17,064 nucleotides of DNA from Bacteroides sp. (GTDB taxonomy: Bacteria; Bacteroidota; Bacteroidia; Bacteroidales; SM23-62): NCBI GenBank assembly GCA_030667765.1, contig DAOUVF010000016.1, positions 1-17,064 on the forward strand. Direction: 5' to 3'. Each line of letters starts with the position of its first letter. Positions within the stretch are counted from its first letter, which is position 1. Shown piece after piece: positions 7,908 through 14,872 of the stretch. The translations under genes and the position numbers were made by a program. The notes under the pieces were generated by a model. That model made no database searches. It was not told where the DNA came from and saw only the letters and a program-made list of their open reading frames with translations.

Positions 7908-7915
7908 TATTTTTG
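7908..7915 (+). promoter_or_regulatory. Candidate trxA promoter (-7 box)
   Basis: TATTTTTG matches TAnnTTTG exactly and lies in the 59-base dnaE-trxA gap. A TTTG at 7892-7895 is only 12 bases upstream, which is too close for a standard -33 element, so recognition of the upstream half is unclear. The predicted start of transcription near 7921-7923 would give a leader of about 20 bases. The same 12-mer, ATTATTTTTGCA, occurs upstream of prfB. Confidence 0.5.
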
Positions 7916-7943
7916 CACGATCACTCATATTAACATTTAGAAA

Positions 7944-8261
7944 ATGGCACTAGAATTGACAGATCAGAATTTCGATGAAGTTGTTCTTCATTCAGACAAA
8001 CCAGTTATTGTAGACTTTTGGGCTGAATGGTGTGGACCCTGCCGCATGGTCGGGCCTATCGTGGAGGAAATTGGGAATGATTTTGCCGAAAAAGCCGTTG
8101 TTGGCAAGCTTGATGTTGACAGCAATCCCAATGTCACAAGGAAGTATGGCATCCGTAATATCCCCACCGTTCTCTTTTTTAAGAATGGTGAAGTGGCTGA
8201 CAAACAGGTTGGAGCAGTACCCAAAAGCAACCTGGTTAACAAGCTCGAAGCCTTATTTTAG
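7944..8261 (+). CDS. trxA: Thioredoxin
   Basis: This 105-residue cytoplasmic thioredoxin reduces protein disulfides and is itself recycled by thioredoxin reductase. The canonical active site WCGPC has Cys30 and Cys33. It is preceded by VIVDFWAEW, with buried Asp24. The cis-proline Pro74 is in NIPTVLFF, and the conserved Gly-Ala pair appears as VGAVPKSNL near the C-terminus. There is no signal peptide, so it is not one of the exported TlpA-like proteins of this phylum. ATG 7944 is the only sensible start. The gene follows dnaE by 59 bases with its own probable -7 box, and the LOG gene starts 6 bases after its stop, so trxA and LOG are probably co-transcribed. Confidence 0.96.
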   Translation: MALELTDQNFDEVVLHSDKPVIVDFWAEWCGPCRMVGPIVEEIGNDFAEKAVVGKLDVDSNPNVTRKYGIRNIPTVLFFKNGEVADKQVGAVPKSNLVNKLEALF

Positions 8262-8267
8262 AAATTA

Positions 8268-8852
8268 ATGATTCACCAACGGGTATCTGTCTTTTGTGCA
8301 TCCAGCAACAAGGTAGATAAGATCTATTTTGACGCAGCCCGCAAACTCGGACTTGCCCTTGCCGGACATGGCATTGCTGCCAATTATGGCGGTGGAGGAG
8401 TTGGTCTTATGGGAAAGTTGGCCGATACCATGATGGAGGCAGGGGGATCCATCCGTGGTATCATACCACAATTCATGGTGGACCAGGGCTGGAATCATCC
8501 GCTTGTAAAAGATATGTTCATCGTAAGGGATATGCATGAGCGGAAGAAAAGACTCACGGAAAACATCGACGCTTTCATAGCCTTGCCAGGCGGTGTAGGC
8601 ACACTTGAAGAACTGCTCGAAATGATGACACATAAACAGCTCGGTCAGGTCCTGGTGCCCATAATAATCATCAATACAAATCAATTCTTCGATCCATTCC
8701 TTGAAATGCTCCGTAAGATGGTGGAAGAACAGTTTATGAGAGAGATCCACCAGGATATCTGGCAGGTCATTGAAGATCCGGAGGATGTAGTAAAAGCCAT
8801 CGAGCATTCACCTGTCTGGGATGGTTCTGCTATCAAATATGCCCCGGCCTAG
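8268..8852 (+). CDS. LOG-family nucleoside 5'-monophosphate phosphoribohydrolase
   Basis: This is a 194-residue member of the LOG / TIGR00730 Rossmann family, often mislabelled 'lysine decarboxylase'. Characterised members hydrolyse AMP or cytokinin ribotides to the free base and ribose 5-phosphate. What is seen: the nucleotide-binding GGGGVGLMG at 41-49, then RDMHERK at 87-93 with the catalytic-region Arg residues. The diagnostic PGGVGTLEE is at 107-115, with the catalytic Glu in that motif. All expected motifs are present, so the enzyme should be active. Whether the substrate is AMP or a modified nucleotide cannot be read from sequence. ATG 8268 lies 6 bases after trxA. The stop codon lies 10 bases from the end of the convergent caspase-like gene. 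Related proteins outside plants are mostly in purine salvage, so cytokinin production should not be assumed. Confidence 0.9.
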   Translation: MIHQRVSVFCASSNKVDKIYFDAARKLGLALAGHGIAANYGGGGVGLMGKLADTMMEAGGSIRGIIPQFMVDQGWNHPLVKDMFIVRDMHERKKRLTENIDAFIALPGGVGTLEELLEMMTHKQLGQVLVPIIIINTNQFFDPFLEMLRKMVEEQFMREIHQDIWQVIEDPEDVVKAIEHSPVWDGSAIKYAPA

Positions 8853-8862
8853 AAGAGGATTG

Positions 8863-11211
8863 CTAATAATCCCTGGAAATGAAAAAGAAAGTACCGTCCT
8901 CGTCTTCAAGCCCATCTATCTTCCCAAATTTAGGCTCTTGCTGGCTGTTTTGATCAACGGCAGATGTCACCTTATTAACGATGTTTTCGATAGGCAGACA
9001 GGCATTTGGATTGTTGGCCAGGGAATTGGCGAAAGTCCGGGTAAACTGTGAGTTATCCACAGCAAATTCATAGCCAGCTGATGAAAACACCTGCGATGAC
9101 TTGAATTTTGTAGCCTGCCAGTCATCACAGCTTCTTTCCTCCGGAGCTGACCTCATGGCCTGGTAAAAACTTGGTCCCGATTCACAGGCATCGGTAATAA
9201 CCAGTGTATGGGTTATATAGTTGGAATAGGATTGCAATGATGCCTTTAATGCATTGATGTTGAAATAGGTAAATTCGTCATCCCTCTGTGCATTGGTGGG
9301 GATCCAGTATCCTGATTCATTGATGTATTTCCCATGTCCGGCATACCATATCAGGATGGAATTCACCCTGTTGCTTCGGACCAGGTCGCGCAATTCAATG
9401 GAGAAGAACCTTTCCATGTCACTCTTTGTCATGTTCTTCTTGTGGATAATATTGTGGATCTGGTATTTAGCCAGTGCTGCGCGCATCAGGGTCACATCCC
9501 TGGAAGGACCCTCCAGGCTGGCAAATGTTTCATAGTTGGAGTTCTCAATAAATACGGCCCAGGTTTTACCCATGGGATTGTTCTCTGACATAAGCGCTGC
9601 ATCCCGGTTCAGCTGGAATTCCTGTTCAATCCTGTTCCCGTAAATGTCTTCTGATATTACAATGATCCTGTTCTGGTTTAAAATGTTCAGGTTCGCCGAA
9701 AACCTTGGATTCAACTCATCGGGGTAATAAGAGGCCAGTACACCATTGATCATGATGGTCTGGATCAGGCTCTCGTCCCGGACCCTCCCTTCAACATATA
9801 TATCAGGATCATTTGAATCAAGGTATATTTCGCCGTTATCTGAAGCATAAGGGGCAATGATGGTTATATAGGGAGCATTAACCTCCGTCAGGTTAATAGT
9901 ATAGCGTATGTTTGAAACATTATCGTACACATCCGTTATCTCAACAAATATGTCTCCCCTGTCTTCAATATCCAGGGCTATCAAGAATTCCCAACCCTCT
10001 TCTTTTTGTTCAATTGGGTATGCAATACCGTCGATTTTGAGGGATTTGATATCACTCTCATCTATGATCCTTCCCTTCAGGCTCACGATCTTTGATTCTT
10101 TCGGGTATTGTAATAATTGTTTGTCGCGTGGTTTCGGATCCAGAATAACCAGGTCGGGTTTGTTTCCTTCCCGGTAGAGTTCAAATAATCTTACATTGGC
10201 CTCCTTCAGGAGTTTTTGTGCCTTACCGTCAAATTCCGACAGGCTTACCAGTTTTTCATAATCCTTAATGGCATCCCGGTAGTTGCCAACCTGTTCATAT
10301 GACCAGGCACGTTTATACAATGCATCGGCATTATCGGGTTGCAGCATCAATACCTTGGTAAAATCATTAACGGCATTGGCATGCTGTGTAAAATCCTGGT
10401 AAAAACACCCCCGTAGATAATACATGTCGGTATCATCGGGATTCAGCAATATGGCTTTTGAAACATCATCTATGGCATTCGGATAATCAAGCTTCCTGAC
10501 ATATATCTTGCTCCGGATTACATAGGCTTCCTGGTTCTCGTTATCAAATTGGATAGCCCTGTTGGCATGTTGGAGGGCAAAATCCGTTTTTCCCAGCCTG
10601 AGCCTGACATCCGCCAGGGCAAGCAAAGAAGGTACATGCTGGTGATCTTCTGAAACGGCATTGATAAAGTCTGCCTCGGCAGCTTCCAGGTTGCCCATCT
10701 TTTTATTCACCGTTCCATGGATGTAAAAATTATATGTGTTCTCTTTCAGGGTCAGGGCATTATGAGCTACTTCCAGGGCTTCCTCATACCGCTCCTGTGC
10801 AATCAGTACATTTGCTTTTACCTGGTATGGTTCAACATAATTTCGTTTGAGTGAAATGGATTTATCCAGCCTGTTGATCGCCTTTTCATAATCCCCCAGC
10901 TCATAATATAGCCTTCCCGCCTCGTAAAATACCTCTTGTTTTTTATCCAGGAAAGTGGCTGCCCTGTCATAATCCTCAGCCGCATCCCTGATCATTCCCA
11001 GCTTTTCGTAAGCATCCGCCCTGGCCAGGTAGGCCTTGTCATAATCCGGTTGCAGGTCAATAGCTTTAGTCAATTGCTCAACAGCATCCTGGTAATTTCC
11101 TGCGAGGATAAAATCCTCACCTGCTTTGAAAAATCTCTTTGGGTTTTGGGCCTGGGTATTCAGGCTGGTTAAAATCAGAGCGGCAAATAAACAGAGAGCA
11201 AGATTTTTCAT
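8863..11211 (-). CDS. Exported TPR / Ig-like / caspase-like (peptidase C14) protein
   Basis: This 782-residue protein has a Sec signal peptide (hydrophobic core at about 4-16, probable cleavage near TQAQ at 19-22). About nine tetratricopeptide repeats follow at 24-328, with typical A/G/Y spacing such as EAGRLYYELGDYEKAI. Next come two related beta modules at about 372-445 and 448-535, each with a GR(I/V)xxDES motif. The C-terminal caspase-like domain spans about 548-782. The catalytic dyad is intact: His626 in WYAGHG and Cys676 in ITDACESG, with Asp674 where metacaspases carry an acidic S1 residue. This suggests, by family analogy, cleavage after Arg/Lys rather than Asp. FSSAGYEFAVD (709-719) fits a substrate-pocket strand. 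The protein is predicted to act outside the cytoplasm. No membrane anchor, lipobox or type IX sorting domain is seen. It has its own -7 box, 45 bases upstream. Substrate and partners are unknown. Confidence 0.9.
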   Translation of the reverse strand: MKNLALCLFAALILTSLNTQAQNPKRFFKAGEDFILAGNYQDAVEQLTKAIDLQPDYDKAYLARADAYEKLGMIRDAAEDYDRAATFLDKKQEVFYEAGRLYYELGDYEKAINRLDKSISLKRNYVEPYQVKANVLIAQERYEEALEVAHNALTLKENTYNFYIHGTVNKKMGNLEAAEADFINAVSEDHQHVPSLLALADVRLRLGKTDFALQHANRAIQFDNENQEAYVIRSKIYVRKLDYPNAIDDVSKAILLNPDDTDMYYLRGCFYQDFTQHANAVNDFTKVLMLQPDNADALYKRAWSYEQVGNYRDAIKDYEKLVSLSEFDGKAQKLLKEANVRLFELYREGNKPDLVILDPKPRDKQLLQYPKESKIVSLKGRIIDESDIKSLKIDGIAYPIEQKEEGWEFLIALDIEDRGDIFVEITDVYDNVSNIRYTINLTEVNAPYITIIAPYASDNGEIYLDSNDPDIYVEGRVRDESLIQTIMINGVLASYYPDELNPRFSANLNILNQNRIIVISEDIYGNRIEQEFQLNRDAALMSENNPMGKTWAVFIENSNYETFASLEGPSRDVTLMRAALAKYQIHNIIHKKNMTKSDMERFFSIELRDLVRSNRVNSILIWYAGHGKYINESGYWIPTNAQRDDEFTYFNINALKASLQSYSNYITHTLVITDACESGPSFYQAMRSAPEERSCDDWQATKFKSSQVFSSAGYEFAVDNSQFTRTFANSLANNPNACLPIENIVNKVTSAVDQNSQQEPKFGKIDGLEDEDGTFFFISRDY

Positions 11212-11255
11212 TAAAATAAAATTTAATATCTGCCAGATAATCAGGCAAATCTACA

Positions 11256-11263
11256 CAAAGATA
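11256..11263 (-). promoter_or_regulatory. Candidate promoter (-7 box) of the TPR-caspase gene
   Basis: On the minus strand TATCTTTG is a perfect TAnnTTTG box, the same octamer as at rpsP. It lies in the 91-base space between ribD and the TPR-caspase gene. Transcription would start near 11249, leaving a leader of roughly 38 bases that is almost pure A/T next to the start codon. No clear TTTG lies at the ideal -33 position. The box suggests that the gene is not dependent on ribD transcription. Confidence 0.5.
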
Positions 11264-11302
11264 TGGAATTCACATTTTAATTACAGTAAAAATCATGCCA
11301 AA

Positions 11303-12376
11303 CTATTCAACATGAAGGTTTAATGTTTGATTCCTGAAAATACTGAGCATGCTGCCGGCAATCTGGTGCTTTTCTGATGTGTCTGTTTCTAAACTGGGTG
11401 CCCGGATACCCCTCCTGAATAGCTGGTCCCCTGTAAACACCCTTGCCTCATCCCATAGATTTCGTTTGATGAATCCTTCCAGCGTTGCCCTGCCTCCTTC
11501 AACGATCAGGGATTGAATTTCATTATTATAGAGAAAGTCCAAAATACCATCCAGCATATCCGGGTCTCCCGCGAGCTTTATCCACAGGATATTCTCCGCC
11601 GGCTTGAGTGCCCTTTCAGAGAAGATTACCGTCGGGGTTTTGCCATCCAGGAGTTTCAGGCTTCCAGGAAGTATCCCCTTGCGGTCAATTGCCAGGCGAA
11701 GCGGCTGCCTTCCGGACCAGTCCCTCGCCGTCAGCTCCGGATCATCTGTCAATACAGTTCGTGTACCTACCAGTATGGCCTGTTCTTCACTCCTCCATTT
11801 ATGAACAAGCTGCCTTTCCATGGTTCCTGTGATCCAGTTAATGTTGCCACTGGTTCCAGGTGTCCGCTCACGATCAATAAAACCATCTTTTGTCTCTGCC
11901 CATTTCAGGATGATATAGGGTCTGTTGTTTACATGATAGGTAAAAAACCTGCGGTTCAATTCCAGGCATTCTTTTTCCCTGATGCCAACACTGACTTCCA
12001 CTCCATGATCAGCCAACCGGGAGATACCTTTGCCTGAGACGGTCTTATTCGGATCCATGTTTCCCACAACCACCCTGGGTATACCCTTGTCCAGGATCAG
12101 TTCCGAACAGGGAGGTGTTTTCCCATGATGAGAGCAGGGCTCAAGATTCACATACAGCGTGGAGGAGGCCAGCAATTCAGATTTCTTAACCGATTGTATG
12201 GCATTGACCTCTGCATGGGCCTTACCATATTCATGGTGGTAACCCTGACCAATAATCCTTCCGCCTGCCACCAGGACACAACCTACCATAGGATTCGGGG
12301 CCGTATTGCCAAGTCCCTTATGTGCCAGTTCCAGGCACCTGTCCATAAACTCCATATCTTGTTTTGCAGTCTCCAT
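11303..12376 (-). CDS. ribD: RibD, bifunctional riboflavin deaminase/reductase
   Basis: This 357-residue enzyme carries out the second and third steps of riboflavin synthesis after GTP cyclohydrolase II. They are deamination of the pyrimidine and NADPH reduction of the ribosyl side chain. The N-terminal deaminase domain (about 8-145) has the zinc ligand His54 and catalytic Glu56 in HAEV, and Cys81 and Cys90 in PCSHHGKTPPC. The C-terminal reductase domain (about 155-357) has RPYIILKWAETKDGFI and the nucleotide-binding VEGGRATLEGF. The frame stays open 54 codons further upstream, but that part overlaps divergent prmC and lacks similarity. I chose ATG 12376; ATG 12355 (MEFMDRCLELA) is also plausible and fits related proteins. 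It is divergent from prmC with only 27 bases between. No other rib gene is in the window. Confidence 0.93.
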   Translation of the reverse strand: METAKQDMEFMDRCLELAHKGLGNTAPNPMVGCVLVAGGRIIGQGYHHEYGKAHAEVNAIQSVKKSELLASSTLYVNLEPCSHHGKTPPCSELILDKGIPRVVVGNMDPNKTVSGKGISRLADHGVEVSVGIREKECLELNRRFFTYHVNNRPYIILKWAETKDGFIDRERTPGTSGNINWITGTMERQLVHKWRSEEQAILVGTRTVLTDDPELTARDWSGRQPLRLAIDRKGILPGSLKLLDGKTPTVIFSERALKPAENILWIKLAGDPDMLDGILDFLYNNEIQSLIVEGGRATLEGFIKRNLWDEARVFTGDQLFRRGIRAPSLETDTSEKHQIAGSMLSIFRNQTLNLHVE

Positions 12377-12391
12377 GAACGCCGGAATTTT

Positions 12392-12399
12392 TAACTTTA
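12392..12399 (+). promoter_or_regulatory. Possible prmC -7 box in the ribD-prmC divergent space
   Basis: TAACTTTA is one mismatch from TAnnTTTG and ends only 4 bases before the prmC ATG. If it is used, the transcript would start at or within a few bases of the start codon, giving a leaderless or nearly leaderless mRNA. No -33 element stands at 19 bases; TTTG at 12363-12366 is about 25 bases away. This is weak evidence, listed because the whole space is only 27 bases. Confidence 0.22.
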
Positions 12400-12403
12400 C
12401 CAC

Positions 12404-13270
12404 ATGGCCGATGAATTTCGCACCATACAGACCATACGCGAAAATATTAAAAAAGAGCTCAATGAACAGTATCCTGTCAGGGAAATCGATGCCATGACAG
12501 ATATTCTTTTCGGGACGAGGCTGCATCTTAAGAAACATGAGGTCGGGCTAAAAAGGAATGAGATCCTGGCTAAAAAAGATCAGCAATGGTTTGACAGGGC
12601 TATCAGGAAACTGAAGGCCTGTTACCCGGTTCAATATATCACCGGGCAGGCTGAATTTTATGGCTTGGTGCTGGATGTCACACAGGACGTACTGATCCCC
12701 AGGCCCGAAACCGAGGAACTTGTCCGGTGGATTATTGACGGGATACCAAATTCACGGCCCCTGATCATGGATATCGGTACCGGCTCAGGCTGTATTGCCC
12801 TGGCCCTTAAAAAGCATATACCCGGGTCACAAGTGATAGCAACGGATGCAGATGCAGCAGCCCTGGTTGTGGCCTCAAAGAATGCCGTTAAGATGGATCT
12901 TGACCTGCAGTTTATACAGAATGATATTCTGGAAATTAATCCTCCCAAAAATTGGCCCCGGGTTGATATAATTGCCAGCAATCCACCTTATATCCCGAAC
13001 AGTGAGAAAATAACCATGGATCCCCATATAACGGCCCATGAACCACCGGGAGCCTTGTTCGTTCCGGATAAAAACCCCTTGCTTTTCTATTTATCCATTG
13101 CCGGCTTCGCCCGTCAGCAATTAAAGGAAGGTGGACAGTTATACCTGGAGGTCCACGAAAAATTCGGGATGAAAGTCATCGATCTGCTGCATGAAAAGGG
13201 GTTCATTGGTGCGGAACTGCGCCAGGATATTAACGGGAAAGACAGGATGATAAAAGCCATTCGCTCATGA
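12404..13270 (+). CDS. prmC: PrmC/HemK, release factor glutamine methyltransferase
   Basis: This 288-residue cytoplasmic enzyme transfers a methyl group from S-adenosylmethionine to the glutamine of the GGQ motif in RF1 and RF2. The N-terminal helical domain (about 1-95) includes YPVQYITGQAEFYG and ends in VLIPRPETEELV, both hallmark segments. The Rossmann methyltransferase domain has motif I as DIGTGSGCIALAL (about 123-135). The substrate-glutamine motif is NPPY at 193-196 in IIASNPPYIPNSE. The start at ATG 12404 gives the expected length and N-terminal helix. The stop overlaps the recX start in ATGA, so the two are translationally coupled. Its likely substrate, RF2, is encoded 510 bases downstream on the same strand. 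Confidence 0.95.
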   Translation: MADEFRTIQTIRENIKKELNEQYPVREIDAMTDILFGTRLHLKKHEVGLKRNEILAKKDQQWFDRAIRKLKACYPVQYITGQAEFYGLVLDVTQDVLIPRPETEELVRWIIDGIPNSRPLIMDIGTGSGCIALALKKHIPGSQVIATDADAAALVVASKNAVKMDLDLQFIQNDILEINPPKNWPRVDIIASNPPYIPNSEKITMDPHITAHEPPGALFVPDKNPLLFYLSIAGFARQQLKEGGQLYLEVHEKFGMKVIDLLHEKGFIGAELRQDINGKDRMIKAIRS

Positions 13271-13725
13271 ACTACCAGGAAGCACTTTCATATACCATGG
13301 ATCTCTGCAGCCGCCAGGAAAAATGCAGCAGCGAGATCAGGGAGAAACTGGAAAAATTCAAACTTCCGGGAACACATGTCGAGAAAGTCCTGCAAACCTT
13401 GAAGAAAGAAGGATTCATTGATGAATCAAGATATGCCGGGACGTTCGTGCGCGACAAATTGCGGTTTAACAGGTGGGGAAAGATCAAGATCCGGTACATG
13501 CTTTCGGCCAAACATATCCCGGAAGAGATCATCCGCAATGCCATCGATGGCATAGATGATTACAATTACCTCGAGATCCTGAAGGAAGAATTAATAAAAA
13601 AGCGCCAGCATATAAAGGATAACAATCCTTTTAAGGTTAGGAATAAGCTGGCCCGTTTCGCCCAGCAACGCGGTTTTGAATCCGCGTTGATCTTCCAGGT
13701 GCTGGATGAGATGAAGAAAACATGA
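13267..13725 (+). CDS. recX: RecX-family regulatory protein
   Basis: This 152-residue small helical protein consists of three-helix RecX repeats. In studied bacteria RecX binds RecA filaments and limits their extension. The diagnostic stretch is seen at about 51-78: IDESRYAGTFVRDKLRFNRW followed by GKIKIRYMLSAK, close to the family pattern RYAxxFVRxKxxxxxWGxxKIxxxL. A C-terminal repeat (NKLARFAQQRGFESALIFQVLD) is also typical. It overlaps prmC by 4 bases (ATGA) and is followed after 55 bases by prfB. It is not next to recA here, so the context gives no support for co-regulation with recombination genes. The family call rests on motif recognition. Confidence 0.88.
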   Translation: MNYQEALSYTMDLCSRQEKCSSEIREKLEKFKLPGTHVEKVLQTLKKEGFIDESRYAGTFVRDKLRFNRWGKIKIRYMLSAKHIPEEIIRNAIDGIDDYNYLEILKEELIKKRQHIKDNNPFKVRNKLARFAQQRGFESALIFQVLDEMKKT

Positions 13726-13743
13726 TTATGTTTCGATCTTTAT

Positions 13744-13751
13744 TATTTTTG
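13744..13751 (+). promoter_or_regulatory. Candidate prfB promoter (-7 box)
   Basis: TATTTTTG matches TAnnTTTG exactly in the 55-base recX-prfB gap. Transcription would start near 13757-13759, leaving about 23 bases of leader. The flanking 12-mer ATTATTTTTGCA is identical to the one before trxA. A clear -33 TTTG at 19 bases is not present. Confidence 0.5.
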
Positions 13752-13780
13752 CATACCGAACATTCATTAATCTATTCAAT

Positions 13781-14870
13781 ATGATCACCACAGAACAGAT
13801 GAAAGAACTGGTGAAGCGCGAGCAGGCGCTGAGGAGGCACCTTTGACGTTGACCGGAAGCTGGACCAGATAAAAGAAGAAGAAAAGATAACCCATGCTGC
13901 CGATTTCTGGAATGACCCGCAGAAAGCGGAAACCAAATTAAAAGAAATTTCCAGGCTGAAATCATGGACTACCGCTTATGATGAAGTCAGATCAAGCGTA
14001 GAGGACCTCACCGTACTCCACGACTTTTTTAGCGAGGGAGAAGCGGAAGAAGCGGAAGTGGACCAGCAATATCAGATTGCCCTGTCGCTGGTTGAGAACC
14101 TTGAATTGCGCAATATGCTGGGGAACGAGGAAGATGCCCTGGGCGCCCTCCTGAAGATCAATCCCGGGGCCGGGGGAACGGAGAGCCAGGACTGGGCAGA
14201 AATGTTGATGCGAATGTATATTCGCTACGGGGAAAGAAATAATTACAAGGTAAGGGAAGTGGATTACCTGCCGGGTGAAGAGGCTGGAATAAAATCCGTT
14301 ACCCTTGAATTTACCGGGGAATTTGCTTACGGGTACCTCAAAAGCGAAAACGGGGTGCACCGGCTGGTCCGCTTGTCCCCTTATGATTCCGCCAACCGGC
14401 GGCATACATCCTTTGCATCTGTATTCGTTTCTCCGGTAGTCGATGAAACCATAGAGATCATCATTAATCCCGGTGACATAACCTGGGAGACCTACCGTTC
14501 CAGCGGTGCAGGCGGACAAAACGTCAACAAAGTGGAAACAGCGGTAAGGTTAAGGCACCAGCCAACGGGACTGGTCATAGAGAACCAGGAAACCAGATCC
14601 CAGATGAAAAACAAGGATAATGCCCTGCGCATTTTAAAGTCCCAATTATATGAACTTGAGCTGAGGGAACAGAAAGAAAAACAGGCCAAGATCGAGGGAC
14701 AAAAAAAGAAGATTGAATGGGGTTCGCAGATCAGGAATTATGTCCTGCATCCTTACAAGATGATCAAAGACATCCGGACCAATTTTGAGACCGGCAATGT
14801 AAATGATGTACTTGACGGAAACCTGAACGCATTTATTAAAGAATACTTAATGCAATTTGGAGGAGAATAA
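13781..14870 (+). CDS. prfB: Peptide chain release factor RF2, expressed through a +1 programmed frameshift
   Basis: RF2 recognises UGA and UAA stop codons and triggers peptide release. Translation starts at ATG 13781 and reads 21 codons to CTT 13841-13843. It meets in-frame TGA 13844-13846, and continues in the +1 frame from GAC 13845 to TAA 14868-14870. The joined product is 362 residues (E. coli 365). The second frame begins DVDRKLDQIKEEEK, which aligns with the E. coli sequence after its shift. Conserved features include GAGGTESQDWAEML, the peptidyl-transferase GGQ in YRSSGAGGQNVNKVE (Ser where E. coli K-12 has its attenuating Thr246), and WGSQIRNYVLHPYKMIKD near the end. The stop-recognition tripeptide reads SPY rather than SPF (SPYDSANRRHTSF). 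The frame break is not a pseudogene: the shift signal is canonical. The C-terminal codons create the GGAGG before the next gene. Confidence 0.95.
13832..13847 (+). promoter_or_regulatory. RF2 autoregulatory +1 frameshift signal
   Basis: The elements stand in the classical order: the internal SD AGGAGG (13832-13837), a 3-base spacer CAC, the slippery Leu codon CTT (13841-13843), and the stop TGA followed by C (13844-13847). Low RF2 makes termination at TGA slow. The CTT-bound tRNA then slips to TTT, and synthesis of full-length RF2 proceeds. Compared with E. coli (AGGGGG-TAT-CTT-TGA-C), only the SD core and spacer bases differ, and the spacing is the same. The mechanism is inferred from this match. 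Confidence 0.93.
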
Positions 14871-14872
14871 AC

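Noticed and set aside
8857..8872. GGATT...AATCC inverted repeat at the junction of the LOG and caspase-like genes.
   Set aside because: The stem is only 5 bp with a 6-base loop and no T-run on either side, which is too weak to call a terminator.
12377..12538. Upstream 54-codon extension of ribD.
   Set aside because: It overlaps prmC on the other strand, has no RibD-like sequence, and the deaminase domain starts normally after 12376 or 12355.
13844..13846. In-frame TGA after 21 codons of prfB, possible pseudogene or sequencing error.
   Set aside because: The surrounding AGGAGG-CAC-CTT-TGA-C is the known RF2 frameshift signal, and the downstream frame is intact to the normal C-terminus.
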